From Planctomycetota bacterium (GTDB taxonomy: Bacteria; Planctomycetota; UBA8742; UBA2392): a stretch of DNA of 64,000 bases. The stretch covers positions 126,879 through 190,878 of the forward strand of contig JADZFR010000022.1 in the NCBI GenBank assembly GCA_020849795.1, read 5' to 3'. Of the stretch, positions 16,059-25,229 are shown one piece after another. The notes below the pieces were generated by a model that searched no databases, was not told where the DNA came from, and worked only from the letters and a program-made list of their open reading frames with translations. Made by a program: the position numbers and the translations under genes. Position 1 is the first letter of the stretch. Each line of letters opens with the position of its first letter.

Positions 16059-16868
16059 TTACTTGGCCTTCGGCTGGTCGAGCTTGTTGACCACTTCGGT
16101 CACCCGTTGAACTTGTTCATTGCTGCCGGAGATCACGACGCGGTTGTTGTTTACGTCGACGCCAGCGTTGACGCTGTCGCCGCAGGCTGACTGTACAGCC
16201 GCCATGATGTCGCTGGCCTGTGTGTGCTTGAGTGTGATGACTTCGCTGCGCATGGCGTCGGGGGCTTTTTCGCGCGGTTGGTCAATGAGTTCGACCACGA
16301 CCAGCAGCTCACGCACGTTCTCAGCATAGTCGCAGATGAGCAGCGCGCCGGGCTGCCTGGCGACATCGACTATCGGCTGTACCAATCCACCTTGGCGACT
16401 GGAGAGATTGCGCAATGCAGCGGCGACTGCGTTTGCATTCATGTGCTTGAGCGTGACGACGGTGCGGACAACCAGCAGCGGTTCAATCTGCTTCACTTCG
16501 TCCGGCTTGACTGTGCGGGCCCACGTCAGCGCATCAACGGTCGGCACAATCTGGTCAAAGTCGCCGACCTGAACGAGCGCCAGGCGATACTGGGCCAGAG
16601 TTGTCCGCAGCAACGATTCTACCCCGGCGTTCTTTTCCGCTTCGCCAGTCAGCACACTCACGCTGACCGGCAGCATCTTGGGCTGAACAATGATGGGCCG
16701 GCCCGTCTGCGCCGAGTACAGCCGCATCAGTTCGTCGACTTTGACTTCTGTCAGGCCGCGCAGGCGATAAGTCTCAGGTGCCTGCGGTTTTGCTTCCTGG
16801 GCCCCGCTGAGAGTAAACGTTGCCGCAACAAGCAGTGCGGCTGTGAAGATGCGAAGTCGTGTGGACAT
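16059..16868 (-). CDS. secreted protein with secretin N-type domains, no pore domain
   Basis: 269 aa. Signal peptide about residues 1-23 ending SGAQ/A. Residues 34-100 resemble the secretin/TonB short N-terminal domain (LTEVKVDELMRLYSAQTGRPIIV). Residues about 135-200 and 207-266 resemble two secretin N1/N2-type repeats (VVTLKHMNANAVAAALRNL; VITLKHTQASDIMAAVQSA then NNRVVISGSNEQVQRV). The beta-barrel pore domain of GspD/PilQ is absent, so it cannot form a channel by itself. The ATG at 16868 has a GAAAGGA ribosome site. Divergent from the sigma-factor gene, sharing a 186-bp promoter region. Confidence 0.8.
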   Translation of the reverse strand: MSTRLRIFTAALLVAATFTLSGAQEAKPQAPETYRLRGLTEVKVDELMRLYSAQTGRPIIVQPKMLPVSVSVLTGEAEKNAGVESLLRTTLAQYRLALVQVGDFDQIVPTVDALTWARTVKPDEVKQIEPLLVVRTVVTLKHMNANAVAAALRNLSSRQGGLVQPIVDVARQPGALLICDYAENVRELLVVVELIDQPREKAPDAMRSEVITLKHTQASDIMAAVQSACGDSVNAGVDVNNNRVVISGSNEQVQRVTEVVNKLDQPKAK

Positions 16869-17054
16869 AGCAGTTCCTTTCTCCGGTGTGCGGAGTGCCT
16901 TGCTTTGCGGTTTGGTTGGAAGCCGTCCGGCTTGGACGACCATTGAAACGCCCTGTGTAGCGCAGCGTTGGCGGCATCAAGGAATTTCCAGGAAAGTCCG
17001 AGGGGTCGGCGCCTTTCAAACGAGTCTATGGTGCAGAGCGATGCAAAGGCGACA

Positions 17055-17630
17055 ATGCCGGTCATGTCACCGCCGCTTCGGCAAAAGGTGCCAAGCCTTG
17101 AGCGATTCATTGCGCTCGCCGAGCCGCTGTTTGGGTTTGCCGCGTCGCGCTGCCGCGACCGCGAAGCCGCTCTGGATGCGGTGCAGGAGGCGCTTGCGGC
17201 GGCGGTGCGAGAGCACAATGGCGGCAGGCAATGGGCCGATGACGAAGCGATGTGGGCGTGGCTGGTCGCGGTGACGCGCAACAAGCTCATCGACATCAGC
17301 CGCAAAGCGGGGCGACATGCGGTGACGCTGACGTCGTTAGGCGTGCGCGCTGAGGATTTGCGGCCGTCGTTCCTGGTCGGCGATGCCATGCCGGAAGATG
17401 TGTTGATGAAGACCGAAGTGCGTGCCGTGTGTGCAGCCGCGCTGGACGAACTGGCGCCGCGGCAACGAGAAGCGCTGCTGGCATTCTATCGCGAAGGACT
17501 GAGCCACGCCGCCATTGGCGTGCGCATGCAACTGGGCACGAAGGCCGTCGAGTCATTGCTGGCCCGGGCACGGATTGCCCTGCATGCCGTGTTGCGCCGG
17601 ATGGTGCAAAGCCCCGAGGAGCTTCTATGA
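17055..17630 (+). CDS. ECF-type RNA polymerase sigma factor
   Basis: About 191 aa. Region 2 is recognisable (FIALAEPLFGFAASRCRDREAALDAVQEALAAAVREH, then WAWLVAVTRNKLIDISRK). Region 4 has a helix-turn-helix (LDELAPRQREALLAFYREGLSHAAIGVRMQLGTKAVESLLARARIALH). It directs RNA polymerase to a dedicated promoter set. The ATG at 17055 has AAAGG 5 bp upstream; ATGs at 17028 and 17064 are alternatives. The stop overlaps the next ATG in ATGA, so the sigma factor and the large membrane protein are coupled, the classic layout of an ECF sigma and its anti-sigma factor. Confidence 0.9.
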   Translation: MPVMSPPLRQKVPSLERFIALAEPLFGFAASRCRDREAALDAVQEALAAAVREHNGGRQWADDEAMWAWLVAVTRNKLIDISRKAGRHAVTLTSLGVRAEDLRPSFLVGDAMPEDVLMKTEVRAVCAAALDELAPRQREALLAFYREGLSHAAIGVRMQLGTKAVESLLARARIALHAVLRRMVQSPEELL

Positions 17631-20302
17631 CCGACCCGAACCTCGAACGCGCGACTTCCAACATCGTTCGCGTCGCCGCCGGCGGTGACGCAAGCTTGAG
17701 CCCGTCAGAACTGTCCCGTTTGACAAGCGCCATTGAGCAGGCAAGCAAGGAGAAGACCATGGATGCCACAGTACCCGTCTACCAACTGCCGCAGATTCGC
17801 ATTCCAGCCACCTGGCTGATGTACGCAGCCGCGCTGGCGGTGTTCGCAATCGCGCTGTTCATGATGTCGTGGGCAACGCCACCTGGAGGCCCAGTCGGCA
17901 ACCTCGCCGCGGGAAACACGCCGGTTTCCGGTGAGGACGAGGACAAACCTGAGGGCGAGGAACGAAAGGTGCCCGAGGCCGCGGTGGACAAAGGGCGGTT
18001 GACCGGCCCTGACTTCGACTTTTTCAAGTACTACACGCAGTCTGAGGCGGGCGCCGAGGCCATAGTCCCGCAATATGAGTTGCCGCTCGACTCTTCGAAG
18101 ATCGCAAACACCAAGCCCAAGCGGGTGCAAAACCTCCTGAACAATGAAGACGCAATGCGCCTGCTGCGCGAGAACGGGTTCGTTGTCCTGCCGGACGCGG
18201 TCGGCCACGACCTCGGCAGCATCTATGCGCAACTCAAGCGCGAAGAGGTGCCGATGGTGATCACGCCCGACGTGATCTTGCACTTGTTTCACATCTGCTT
18301 CGACGAGACGCTCAAAGATTTGGAAGAAGAGGTGCTGTCGTGGGACATGCTGGACATGACCGTCAACCTGCTCGAGAGTCAGAAAAAGGGCTACGAGCAG
18401 TCGATGGCCAACCTGCAGTCCGGCGACATGACGCCCGATCAGGTTGACCAGCAGCGTCGCTTGGGCGAGGCTTACCGCCGCAATGTCGCCTACCTGTCGG
18501 TTGCGCACAAGCTGCTGGGAGAGGTCCCGCGCGAACGCAAAGCGGAAAGGGACCAGCACGGCGAGGAAACCGGCCGGATGATTGAAAGCGGTGCTCGCAG
18601 CGTCGAAGTGCCGGACTACGTGGCCGAACTGGTGGATGCCGAGTTGAAGTTGATGACAGCGCATGAGGGCCCGGAAGCCAGCCCAATCTTTGGTTACAAG
18701 GAAGATTACAGCCAGTACGTTCCCCGCGGGCACTACACGCGAACAGACCTGCTGAAGAAGTACTTCAACGCCATGATGTGGTATGGCCGGGCAACGTTTC
18801 TCTTTCACGAGATCCCCCAGGCCAATGCGCGCATCACGGCCAATCCCGCGGTAACGGCAGACATGGCCGACCGCATGACCCTGCAGGCGGCGCTGCTGGC
18901 CAATGACATTGAGGGGGCCTCGATTGCCGCAATGACAGATCGCCCCAAGTGGGCCATGACGGTGCGCGGCGACGTCACGCTCAAGGACCTGTGGATGCGC
19001 GTGTACGCCTCGACGGCGTTCTTTGTCGGGGCGGCAGACGACCTCACGCCAGCCGAGTACAGGAGCACACTCGCCGGCGCCGACCCGCGCTCGCTGGCCG
19101 ACACGAAGGCGTTGCGCAAGTTCATGGAAGGGCTCGAGGCTTTGCCGCTGGCTCGCATCTACGGCGGCACCGCCGGCATTACCGCATGGGGCTGGGGCAC
19201 CGAGCTGTTCAAGGAAGGCCTGCGGGCCGTGCAGGGCATGCGCTTGATGGGCCAGCGTTACATCCCCGACAGTGAGGCAATGGGACGGCTGGTATACCCG
19301 AATGTGGACAAGCCGTTGGAGCACTCAGTGCCGCTAGAGAAACGGTTCACGCTGACGATGTCAGATCGCGGGCCGATTCGCGGCTTTCCCCGTGGCCTGG
19401 ACGTCATGCATGCCATGGGCAGCGATCGCGCCATGGAACTGTTGACTGAAGGGGGCGACGCCGCCTGGCAGAACTATCCCGAGACCGCAAAACTGATTCG
19501 CAGCGAATGGGACACGCTGCCCCCCAAGGACTGGAACCAGAACCTCTATTACGGCTGGCTGTACACGCTGAAGCCGTTGCTGGCTGCCAAGGCAACCCGC
19601 AAGGGCTACCCGACGTACATGCAGACCCAGGCCTTTGAGGACCGGGCGTTGACGGCTGCATTGGCAAGCTGGGCCCAGTTGCGTCACGACACCATCCTGT
19701 ATGCCAAGCAAAGCTACACCATGATGGCCGGCGGCGGCGTGCCTCGTGAGCCCCGCGTGGTCGGGTTTGTCGAGCCACTGCCCGAGTTTTATGCCCGCAT
19801 GGACAGCCTGTGCCGCATGATGGAGCGCGGGCTTGGGGCGTTGAACATCCTGTCGCCCAAGGCAGAGCGGCGCCTTAAACGGCTGATTCAGATGGTCGAA
19901 CGCCTGAAGCGCATCAGCGAGGAGGAACTGCAGAACAAGGAACTGTCGGCTGAGGACTACAAGTACATCAAGGATTTTGCCGACTCCGTGGCCTGGACCC
20001 TGAAACCTGAGTACGGCGAACTCGACAGCCGCGCTCTGCGTACCGACATCGTGGCCGACGTCCACACTGACGGTAACAGCAAGCAGGTGCTGGAAGTGGG
20101 TACCGGCAAGCTGAGGATGTGCGCCGTTGCGTACCTGAACCCGGATGGCGAGTTGCTTGTCGGGTTCGGGCCGGTGCTCACGTTCCACGAGTTCAAGCAC
20201 CCGATGAAAGACCGCCTCACAGACGAAGCATGGCAAAAGATGCTGGAAAGCGGCAAGACTCCGGTTGAGCCGCACTGGATCAAGAACTTTACGTCCAGGT
20301 AG
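17627..20302 (+). CDS. membrane-anchored DUF3160-type protein, putative sigma partner
   Basis: 891 aa. Residues 1-60 are predicted cytoplasmic and partly helical (SPSELSRLTSAIEQASKEK). One membrane helix spans about 62-82 (TWLMYAAALAVFAIALFMMSW). The rest is a large extracytoplasmic part resembling DUF3160: VLPDAVGHDLGSIYAQL, VMVITPDVILHLFHICFDETLKDLE, LASWAQLRHDTILYAKQSY, and a conserved-looking C-terminus (VLTFHEFKHPMKDRLTDEAW). DUF3160 has no established function. Topology plus ATGA coupling to an ECF sigma gene suggests an anti-sigma-like sensor, but the N-terminus shows no zinc-binding anti-sigma motif. The start at 17627 is fixed by that overlap; the frame stays open further upstream without relevance. 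Confidence 0.8.
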   Translation: MTDPNLERATSNIVRVAAGGDASLSPSELSRLTSAIEQASKEKTMDATVPVYQLPQIRIPATWLMYAAALAVFAIALFMMSWATPPGGPVGNLAAGNTPVSGEDEDKPEGEERKVPEAAVDKGRLTGPDFDFFKYYTQSEAGAEAIVPQYELPLDSSKIANTKPKRVQNLLNNEDAMRLLRENGFVVLPDAVGHDLGSIYAQLKREEVPMVITPDVILHLFHICFDETLKDLEEEVLSWDMLDMTVNLLESQKKGYEQSMANLQSGDMTPDQVDQQRRLGEAYRRNVAYLSVAHKLLGEVPRERKAERDQHGEETGRMIESGARSVEVPDYVAELVDAELKLMTAHEGPEASPIFGYKEDYSQYVPRGHYTRTDLLKKYFNAMMWYGRATFLFHEIPQANARITANPAVTADMADRMTLQAALLANDIEGASIAAMTDRPKWAMTVRGDVTLKDLWMRVYASTAFFVGAADDLTPAEYRSTLAGADPRSLADTKALRKFMEGLEALPLARIYGGTAGITAWGWGTELFKEGLRAVQGMRLMGQRYIPDSEAMGRLVYPNVDKPLEHSVPLEKRFTLTMSDRGPIRGFPRGLDVMHAMGSDRAMELLTEGGDAAWQNYPETAKLIRSEWDTLPPKDWNQNLYYGWLYTLKPLLAAKATRKGYPTYMQTQAFEDRALTAALASWAQLRHDTILYAKQSYTMMAGGGVPREPRVVGFVEPLPEFYARMDSLCRMMERGLGALNILSPKAERRLKRLIQMVERLKRISEEELQNKELSAEDYKYIKDFADSVAWTLKPEYGELDSRALRTDIVADVHTDGNSKQVLEVGTGKLRMCAVAYLNPDGELLVGFGPVLTFHEFKHPMKDRLTDEAWQKMLESGKTPVEPHWIKNFTSR

Positions 20303-20328
20303 CCGACGCAGGCGAATTGCCATTCCGG

Positions 20329-20350
20329 GGGGCGCAGCGTGCTGCGCCCC
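20329..20350. terminator. hairpin between convergent genes
   Basis: GGGGCGCAGC (20329-20338) pairs with GCTGCGCCCC (20341-20350), effectively a 9-bp stem with a tight loop. It lies between the end of the DUF3160 gene and the stop of the convergent uracil-DNA glycosylase gene, which it touches. The T-tract is weak (TAGTCTTTG), so it is a likely but imperfect bidirectional terminator. Confidence 0.6.
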
Positions 20351-21162
20351 TAGTCTTTGATCAGGGGGCCGGGGCCAAGGATGCCCACGGCAAGCAGCAC
20401 GTCTTCGTGAACCTTCTTTCGAGTCTCGACTGTGTAGTTGCGCAGCACGTAGGCCGGGTGATAGGTCGCAATCACTTTGCGGCCGTTGAGTTCAAACACC
20501 TGCCCACGCAGCTTGCCGATCGGCAGCTTTTGGCCCGTCAGCCACTGCGCCGGAAACAAACCCACCGCGAGAATCACCTTCGGGTTGATCAAATCTATCT
20601 GCTGTTGCAGATAGCCACGGCACGCCTCAATCTCTTCCGGCTCGGGATTGCGGTTGTTCGGTGGCCGGCACTTGAGCACGTTGGCGATGTACACGTGGTC
20701 GCGACTATACTTCATGCCCTTTTCGATGATGTCGGTCAGCAGCTTGCCTGCGCGGCCCACAAACGGCAGGCCTTTGGCATCTTCGTCGCCACCCGGCGCT
20801 TCACCAACAATCATCAACGGTGAGCGCGGGTCGCCGGCACCGAACACCGTTTGCGTTCGCGTTTCGCACAGCCGACAGTTGGCGCACACCCTCACCTGCT
20901 CAGCCAGTGGCTCCAGCGCACGCGCCACACCACTATGAAAATCCTTGAGTTCGGCCATGGCTTGCGAGGGCACGATCACCGGTTTGAACCCAGCAGCCGG
21001 TGTCGTCTGCGCCTTCGTGCGGGCTGGTGGCTGGCGCTTGGGTGGGGTCTTGCAGGGCGGTGGCGACTTGGCGGCCACGGGCAACTCACGCACACCACCG
21101 GCTGCCAGCAACTCGACGTGACCGCGAAGCTGTCTGGCCAGCTGTGACTTCGACATTGCCAT
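20350..21162 (-). CDS. family 4 uracil-DNA glycosylase
   Basis: About 270 aa. It removes uracil from DNA to start base-excision repair. The [4Fe-4S] cysteines are visible: CANC before [11 protein letters not shown], one in [13 protein letters not shown], one in IEACRGY. The active-site motif [23 protein letters not shown] and the C-terminal HPAYVLR are intact. The first ~80 residues are a basic, Pro/Lys-rich linker ([14 protein letters not shown]) typical of this family. I start it at ATG 21162 ([15 protein letters not shown]); an in-frame extension upstream is low-complexity and overlaps the region of the next gene. Shares a hairpin terminator with the convergent neighbour. Confidence 0.92.
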   Translation of the reverse strand: MAMSKSQLARQLRGHVELLAAGGVRELPVAAKSPPPCKTPPKRQPPARTKAQTTPAAGFKPVIVPSQAMAELKDFHSGVARALEPLAEQVRVCANCRLCETRTQTVFGAGDPRSPLMIVGEAPGGDEDAKGLPFVGRAGKLLTDIIEKGMKYSRDHVYIANVLKCRPPNNRNPEPEEIEACRGYLQQQIDLINPKVILAVGLFPAQWLTGQKLPIGKLRGQVFELNGRKVIATYHPAYVLRNYTVETRKKVHEDVLLAVGILGPGPLIKD

Positions 21163-21217
21163 GGAGCGAGCATAGGAAAGCCCGCGACATTGTCGCGGGC
21201 TTTGGAGGCTTGATCGG

Positions 21218-22417
21218 CTAGTACAGCGACTTCTGCTCACTGCCCGGGTACATGGTCTCGAGGATGCGCTCGGACTTCCAGCCAGCCGCGGCCATTCCCT
21301 TGGCGCTCCATTGGCACATGCCGCAACCATGGCCGTAACCACGCCCGGTGAACACCCATTCGTCGCCCTGCTTCTCGGCTGTGAAGTTGGTGCTGAATAG
21401 CCCGAGCACGCGCCGCAGGTCCACTGCAGGGATGACGCGATGGTGCCCCTTGCGGTCATATAGTTTTACAGTCACCGCGTGGCCGCTGGGTGCGGTCTCA
21501 GCGGCCTCGATACGGATGAGGTCCGACGGGCTGATTTTCTTTTCGATCAGCCGCGCTTTCACTTCGCCGGCTGGCATGCGTTGTTCCCAACGGTGCTTGG
21601 GGCTGTCCTTGCCGAATTCGCCCAGGTCTACGCCGGCGAGGGGCGGGATGGTCTCGTCGATGCCAAGTCCAGCAGGTGGGTTGACCGTGTGGCCGCCGCT
21701 GGTGCTGTGAAAGAACGCGCGGAAACCCTTGCCCTGGTAAGTCAGGATCACGCCGTTGGTGGATTCGCGCGCCAGCAACACGTTGGGCGTTTCGCGCCAC
21801 TGCTTGGGTTTGTCAGCCGGGCCCACGCCGCCGTACACCTGGTAGGCGGTGGTGTCGTCAAGGTCCCAGGCGCGACCGTTGCCGCGCGCATACTCCATCT
21901 CGAACACGGCATAGGTACGGCTTGCGACGGCTTGGGCCTTCAGTGCCTCCAGGGGCCAGCCGGTGATCATCTCCCAGCCGACGACGCCCGCAACGTACTG
22001 TTCCAGGTCAACGACGTTGATCACGTCCCAACCGTCGGCGCAGCTGATGACGCGCAGGCGACCGCGATACACACGGTTGTCGACGCTGAAGTGTTCCGGT
22101 GCGAGTGCCGGCGCAATTTCAACGAAAGCCGCCTGCCCGAAGCCTTCCACGTTGATGGCCGTGCCGTCAAGGCTGATGCTGATCTTGCCAGTGGCTTCCG
22201 TGCGTACTCCATCAAGCGAGATGATTGCCTTTCCCGCGTCTACTTGCAGAGTCGTGGCTGTGCTGGGCTTGGACAGCTTGACCCTGACCAAAGGGGCTGC
22301 ACCATAGGTCGGAATCGGCGCCAGAAGTTCCGGGCCGGATTTCCCGGATTGGAAGTTGGCGCAGGACACGAGCAGGAACATCAAGAAGAAGAGAACGATG
22401 CCGATGTGCTTGATCAT
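21218..22417 (-). CDS. SpoIID/LytB-domain lipoprotein
   Basis: 399 aa. Type II signal with lipobox LVSC (Cys19). The SpoIID domain follows: LEQYVAGVVGWEMITGWPLEALKAQAVASRTYAV, TNGVILTYQGKGFRAFFHSTSGGHT and GRGYGHGCGMCQWSAKGMA, the hallmarks of SpoIID, which in Bacillus is a lytic transglycosylase acting on denuded peptidoglycan. In a non-sporulating diderm such proteins are thought to act on cell-wall glycan. The ATG at 22417 follows a GGAGAG ribosome site. Divergent from the VWA protein gene. Confidence 0.88.
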   Translation of the reverse strand: MIKHIGIVLFFLMFLLVSCANFQSGKSGPELLAPIPTYGAAPLVRVKLSKPSTATTLQVDAGKAIISLDGVRTEATGKISISLDGTAINVEGFGQAAFVEIAPALAPEHFSVDNRVYRGRLRVISCADGWDVINVVDLEQYVAGVVGWEMITGWPLEALKAQAVASRTYAVFEMEYARGNGRAWDLDDTTAYQVYGGVGPADKPKQWRETPNVLLARESTNGVILTYQGKGFRAFFHSTSGGHTVNPPAGLGIDETIPPLAGVDLGEFGKDSPKHRWEQRMPAGEVKARLIEKKISPSDLIRIEAAETAPSGHAVTVKLYDRKGHHRVIPAVDLRRVLGLFSTNFTAEKQGDEWVFTGRGYGHGCGMCQWSAKGMAAAGWKSERILETMYPGSEQKSLY

Positions 22418-22500
22418 GGAACTCTCCGTTCGTTTCTCGCCGGAAGCGGCGGGAACCCGCAACGTTCATCGGCAGTACAGCATGATTGGCCGCAGAAATT

Positions 22501-24912
22501 ATGGGACTTGAGTTCGACATCGCGTGGCTGGTAGTCGCCTCTGCTGCCGTGGTACTGGCTGCTGCGGGCATTGCCATCAAGCTGCGAAAGCCCGCCGCGC
22601 CGCTATTTGCGCTGGCGGGCGCGGCATTCCTGCTGGCAGGTGCGCGCCCGTCCGTGAGCAGTGAATCACCCGGCGCGACGCATGCCGTAGTACTCGATGT
22701 GTCCGGTTCGATGGCGCCGCGCAAAGCCGCTGCCGAAATAGCCATCACAGATGCGCTGGCCCGCGTGACGCTCCCCGCTTCGCACAGCGTTGAGCGCTAC
22801 GAGCTCTCGGACGCGCTGCGCGCTGCGGGAGCGCCGGGCGGTAACGGTACCGACTACTCGGCGTTGGCAGCTCTGCGGACGTCCACCAAGCTGGACGGAG
22901 AGGTCATTGTCGCAACCGATGGCCGCGGCAGTCTTGCGGACCTTTTGCAGGCAGTGGACACGCGGCGCCTGTTGCTGCTGCGCCTGCCGCCGCCCGCGCA
23001 GCCGGACGCCTCGGTCGTGGACTTCACGGCACCGACGGCGGTGGCCGACGGCGGCACCGCGCTGTTACGCGCCACGATTCAATGCGACGCAGACGCACAG
23101 GTTGGCTGGAAAATGCTGGTCGGCGGCAAGGTGGTGGCGCAAGGCACGCGAAACGTGAAGCGTGGGCTGGCAGCCGGGCTCAGCCACAGCCTGGTCGTGC
23201 CGGGCAGCGGACTTGTGCGCGTGCGGCTGGTCCTGGAAGTTGCGGGCGACCGCGAGCCGGGTAACGACGAGGCATCAGTCGCGTTCTATGCCGGTGGGCG
23301 CCGTGTGATTGCCTATTGCGTGCCACGTGATCACCCCGCAGCCGCAGACGGATTGCTGGCGACGCTGCGTGCAGACGCACGTAACGAAGTCCGTGTAACC
23401 CATGAGCTGCCGGTGACGGCGGCGGCCCTGGAAGGTGTGGGGGCGCTGGTCATCAACAACCTGCCGCTGCATGAGTCCGGCGCCACACGCGACGCGTTGC
23501 GGGTGTTGCGAGACTGGGTGATGGCAGGCGGGAGCCTGTTGATGCTTGGCGCAGAGGGCGCGTTCGGGCCGGGCGGCTACCGTGGCACGGCGCTCGAAGA
23601 GGTGATGCCGGTACGTTTTCGTCCCGAAGACGTGCCGCCGCATCGCCTGCTGCTGCTGCTCGATGTTTCGGAAAGCATGGGGCAGTTGCTGCCCGGTGGC
23701 GCAAGCAAGCTTGATCGCCTGCGTGAAGCCGCCGAGCGCGTGCTGGCCACGGCAGAGCGCACGGACGCAGTGGCTGTGGTCGGGTTCAACCAGTCCGTGC
23801 AGGGCGAGATCGTGTTTCGACGTCCCGACGCGGCCGAGCACGCAGCGACGCTGCGGGGTCTGCGCGCAGAACTAAGCACGCGCATCCGGCGCAGCATGAG
23901 CGCTGCGCTTGCGGCCCTGGGCGGCGCAGATGACCAGCCGCGGCGACTGCTAGTGGTCACGGACGGCGAAGACACAAGTGCAGGTGAGCAGGAGTGGCTG
24001 GAACTGGCGGATGCGCTGTCCGCCGCCAAGGTGCGCGCGGATATTGTCTTGACCGACGCAGCCCGGCACGAGTGGATTGCCTGGTTGCGCGATGCCCCCG
24101 CCAGGCCCGACGTTCACTTCTGGACTGCCGGCAGCGACGGCTTCAGCAAGCTGCTCGAGACGCTGGACCGGGCGCTGGCTGGCGGCGATAGCAGCTGGGT
24201 GTCGGCCGACAAGTGGGAAGTGGGGGGCGTGCCGGAACCGCTGCACCTGCTGGCCAAGACGGCGCTGCGCGCCGACCGGTCAGTCACGCCAACTCTGACT
24301 GCGCAGACGCCGGCGGTGCGCTTTCCCGAGTACCCGCTGCTCGCGCAACGCCAGCTCGTGGGCCGCACGGCATGCCTGTGCACACGCTCGTGGGGTGATG
24401 AGCGGCTCGCGGCCTTCTGGGCCACCGAGTTCTTCCAGGTGCGACTTGGCCTTGCGCTTGAGTTCATTCTCGCGACAGCCGGCCGGACCAACCTGGTTTT
24501 GAACGTACTGGACCAAGGGGCCGAGCTTGTGTGGGTCGGAACGATCGAGTCGCCGGCGCGCGACCTGCGACTTTCCGGCGGCGGTACCGCGAGGCTGGAC
24601 AAGCCCGGTCGCTGGCTGCTGGAGAATCTGCCGCCCGGCGAAGAGATGCAGGTCTTTGACGGTGATCGGCTGGTGCAGCGCATTGCGCTGCCGCGCCTCG
24701 TGCCCCAGGAACTCCGCCGTACCGGTGACGACGACGTGTTCTTCTCGATGGCCGGGCAGGCTGGCATCCGTGTCGTGAGCACTCTGGATGCCTGGACGCC
24801 TACTCGCGTCGGAGATGCGGCAAACGAGCCACTGGATCTGACGTGGCTGGCGGCACTGCTGGCGCTGGCAATGCTGGTCGGCGGCTTTGCGTTGCGAAAC
24901 CGGGCTGGCTGA
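22501..24912 (+). CDS. membrane protein with two VWA domains and a GATase1-like segment
   Basis: 803 aa. Two N-terminal helices (about 8-27 and 33-48) place the rest outside or between membrane anchors; a C-terminal helix (about 778-797, LAALLALAMLVGGFAL) follows. A first VWA domain has MIDAS D66-x-S68-x-S70 (LDVSGSM). A middle stretch (LRDWVMAGGSLLMLGAEGAFGPGGY) resembles the glutamine-amidotransferase-like fold found in this group. A second VWA begins at D388-x-S390-x-S392 (LLLLLDVSESMG). Related BatA/B-like proteins of planctomycetes and bacteroidetes sit near MoxR ATPases; none is adjacent here. Start at ATG 22501, with weak ribosome site. Function unknown. Confidence 0.8.
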   Translation: MGLEFDIAWLVVASAAVVLAAAGIAIKLRKPAAPLFALAGAAFLLAGARPSVSSESPGATHAVVLDVSGSMAPRKAAAEIAITDALARVTLPASHSVERYELSDALRAAGAPGGNGTDYSALAALRTSTKLDGEVIVATDGRGSLADLLQAVDTRRLLLLRLPPPAQPDASVVDFTAPTAVADGGTALLRATIQCDADAQVGWKMLVGGKVVAQGTRNVKRGLAAGLSHSLVVPGSGLVRVRLVLEVAGDREPGNDEASVAFYAGGRRVIAYCVPRDHPAAADGLLATLRADARNEVRVTHELPVTAAALEGVGALVINNLPLHESGATRDALRVLRDWVMAGGSLLMLGAEGAFGPGGYRGTALEEVMPVRFRPEDVPPHRLLLLLDVSESMGQLLPGGASKLDRLREAAERVLATAERTDAVAVVGFNQSVQGEIVFRRPDAAEHAATLRGLRAELSTRIRRSMSAALAALGGADDQPRRLLVVTDGEDTSAGEQEWLELADALSAAKVRADIVLTDAARHEWIAWLRDAPARPDVHFWTAGSDGFSKLLETLDRALAGGDSSWVSADKWEVGGVPEPLHLLAKTALRADRSVTPTLTAQTPAVRFPEYPLLAQRQLVGRTACLCTRSWGDERLAAFWATEFFQVRLGLALEFILATAGRTNLVLNVLDQGAELVWVGTIESPARDLRLSGGGTARLDKPGRWLLENLPPGEEMQVFDGDRLVQRIALPRLVPQELRRTGDDDVFFSMAGQAGIRVVSTLDAWTPTRVGDAANEPLDLTWLAALLALAMLVGGFALRNRAG

Positions 24913-24917
24913 GACGC

Positions 24918-25127
24918 CTACAGTTCGTCGACAATGCACTCGATGACATCGTTGCCGAGCTGGCGAAATGCCTTGCTCAACTCGCCGTGCAGGTCGCCGG
25001 TGCCATGCTTGATCTGCGACTTGATGACTTGCGCGACCAGCTTGACGTTGCTGCTGTATTCATCCCAGCGCACGTTGAACTGCGCCTTGGCGCGGGTTTT
25101 CAGGCCTGTTTTGTCAGGATGGGACAT
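24918..25127 (-). CDS. small hypothetical protein (69 aa)
   Basis: Cytosolic-looking 69-aa protein, MSHPDKTGLKTRAKAQFNV at the start, alternating charged and hydrophobic residues, ending VIECIVDEL. A strong GGAGG ribosome site stands 6 bp before the ATG, which supports a real gene. No family recognised. It is convergent with the VWA gene and upstream, on the same strand, of nothing closely spaced. Confidence 0.7.
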   Translation of the reverse strand: MSHPDKTGLKTRAKAQFNVRWDEYSSNVKLVAQVIKSQIKHGTGDLHGELSKAFRQLGNDVIECIVDEL

Positions 25128-25180
25128 GGTTGCCTCCGGTGTTGAAACGTCCGTTTGTGCTGCGCGGCAGTTCTAAATCA

Positions 25181-25206
25181 AAAGGCGCAGCTGTCGCTGC
25201 GCCTTT
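25181..25206 (-). terminator. rho-independent terminator after beta-propeller gene
   Basis: An 11-bp stem, AAAGGCGCAGC (25181-25191) with GCTGCGCCTTT (25196-25206), has a 4-nt loop. Read on the minus strand it is followed by a T-rich tail (TTTTGATTTAG). It is 24 bp beyond the stop of the PQQ-like lipoprotein gene. Confidence 0.85.
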
Positions 25207-25229
25207 CTGCATTCGAGTGTCGGGCAAGG

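Noticed and set aside
16968..17054. Earlier starts for the sigma factor (16968, 17028)
   Set aside because: Those extra residues lack sigma homology, and AAAGG is best placed for 17055; 17028 cannot be fully excluded.
21163..21459. N-terminal extension of the uracil-DNA glycosylase to position 21459
   Set aside because: The extra ~100 residues are Ser/Arg/Cys-rich with no family match and would overlap the SpoIID-like gene; the family start fits 21162.
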